This document shows positions 5,779-6,067 of a stretch of 6,067 nucleotides of DNA, in pieces. The position numbers and the translations under genes were made by a program. The stretch covers positions 1-6,067 of the forward strand of contig JAURXC010000245.1 of the NCBI GenBank assembly GCA_030654645.1, in the 5' to 3' direction. Every line of letters begins with the position of its first letter. The stretch's first letter is position 1. Below the pieces are notes generated by a model. It worked only from the letters and a program-made list of their open reading frames with translations, was not told the DNA's origin and ran no database searches. This DNA is from Deltaproteobacteria bacterium. Its GTDB lineage: Bacteria; Desulfobacterota; Desulfuromonadia; Geobacterales; Pseudopelobacteraceae.

Positions 5779-5808
5779 CAGGCACATTAATCACATCCGG
5801 AGGTAGTC

Positions 5809-6067
5809 ATGCTGAAAAAAATGTTGGGCGCTATCGCTGTTGTTTGCATGCTGGCTGGTTTTGCATGCGCCGAAGTTAAAAAGAATCCGGTCGTGGTGAT
5901 GGAAACCAGTCTGGGTAACATCAAAATAGAGCTTTTTGAGAAAGCCGCGCCGATCAGCGTCAAGAACTTCCTCGAATATGCCGCCGCCGGTTTTTACAAC
6001 GAAACCATCTTCCACCGCGTCATTCCCGGTTTCATGGCCCAGGGGGGCGGGTTCACCGCCGATCGTA
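5809..6067 (+). CDS. Exported cyclophilin-type peptidyl-prolyl cis-trans isomerase, 3' end outside window
   Basis: Cyclophilins catalyse cis-trans isomerisation of Xaa-Pro bonds during folding. The first 86 codons are present and open to the window edge. The start ATG follows GGAGG (5799-5803) by 5 nt. A signal peptide is clear: Lys3-Lys4, hydrophobic 6-18, and cleavage expected after ACA (19-21). Cys20 is not in a good lipobox. The mature protein is thus periplasmic, like E. coli PpiA. The cyclophilin core begins at PVVVMETSLGNIKIELF, followed by APISVKNFLEYA and the active-site block FHRVIPGFMAQGG (68-80), with catalytic Arg70 and pocket residues Phe75, Met76 and Gln78. About half the expected protein is missing, so the remaining active-site residues cannot be checked. 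It has its own promoter, so any link to the envelope-sensing locus upstream is only positional. Confidence 0.94.
   Translation, partial: MLKKMLGAIAVVCMLAGFACAEVKKNPVVVMETSLGNIKIELFEKAAPISVKNFLEYAAAGFYNETIFHRVIPGFMAQGGGFTADR

Overview
The window looks like a stretch of chromosome from a Geobacter-type deltaproteobacterium (Desulfuromonadia/Desulfobacterota). This placement rests on the GroEL and ferrochelatase sequences resembling those I know from Geobacteraceae, the moderately high GC content, and the strong GGAGG-type ribosome binding sites. It is an inference from remembered family sequences, not a database result. All protein genes are on the + strand and only a tRNA gene is on the - strand. 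Both ends cut through genes.

Layout. (1) 1-1026 is the C-terminal ~60% of the chaperonin GroEL with its GGM-repeat tail. A strong hairpin terminator (1076-1113) follows and also serves the convergent tRNA-Lys(CUU) gene (1119-1194, - strand), which has its own sigma70-type promoter at 1209-1237. (2) 1400-2671 is a two-gene unit: a 105-residue single-domain cupin followed 3 nt later by hemH (ferrochelatase, last step of protoheme synthesis). (3) 2769-5714 is an envelope-sensing locus. It has a signal-peptide-bearing, Cys-containing protein resembling the CpxP/Spy/ZraP heavy-metal/stress family, then a small exported protein with four evenly spaced cysteines and a PepSY-like C-terminal half, then an OmpR-type response regulator and a membrane histidine kinase whose reading frames overlap. 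(4) From 5809 to the window end is the N-terminal part of an exported cyclophilin-type peptidyl-prolyl isomerase with its own promoter at 5750-5778.

How the genes may work together. The most notable part is region 3. The kinase would sense an envelope signal through a ~130-residue periplasmic domain and phosphorylate the response regulator at Asp53. Upstream of the first exported protein lies a run of four TTCACA-like hexamers at 10-11 bp spacing (2681-2718), the arrangement typical of OmpR/PhoB-family binding sites. The simplest model is an autoregulated circuit resembling Cpx, in which the regulator drives its own accessory periplasmic proteins and those feed back on the kinase. The gene order and motifs are visible in the sequence; the circuit and its signal (metal, misfolded protein or redox) are inference. 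The neighbouring periplasmic PPIase would fit an envelope-folding theme, but it has its own promoter and may be unrelated.

No insertion sequence, CRISPR array, integrase or other mobile element was seen.
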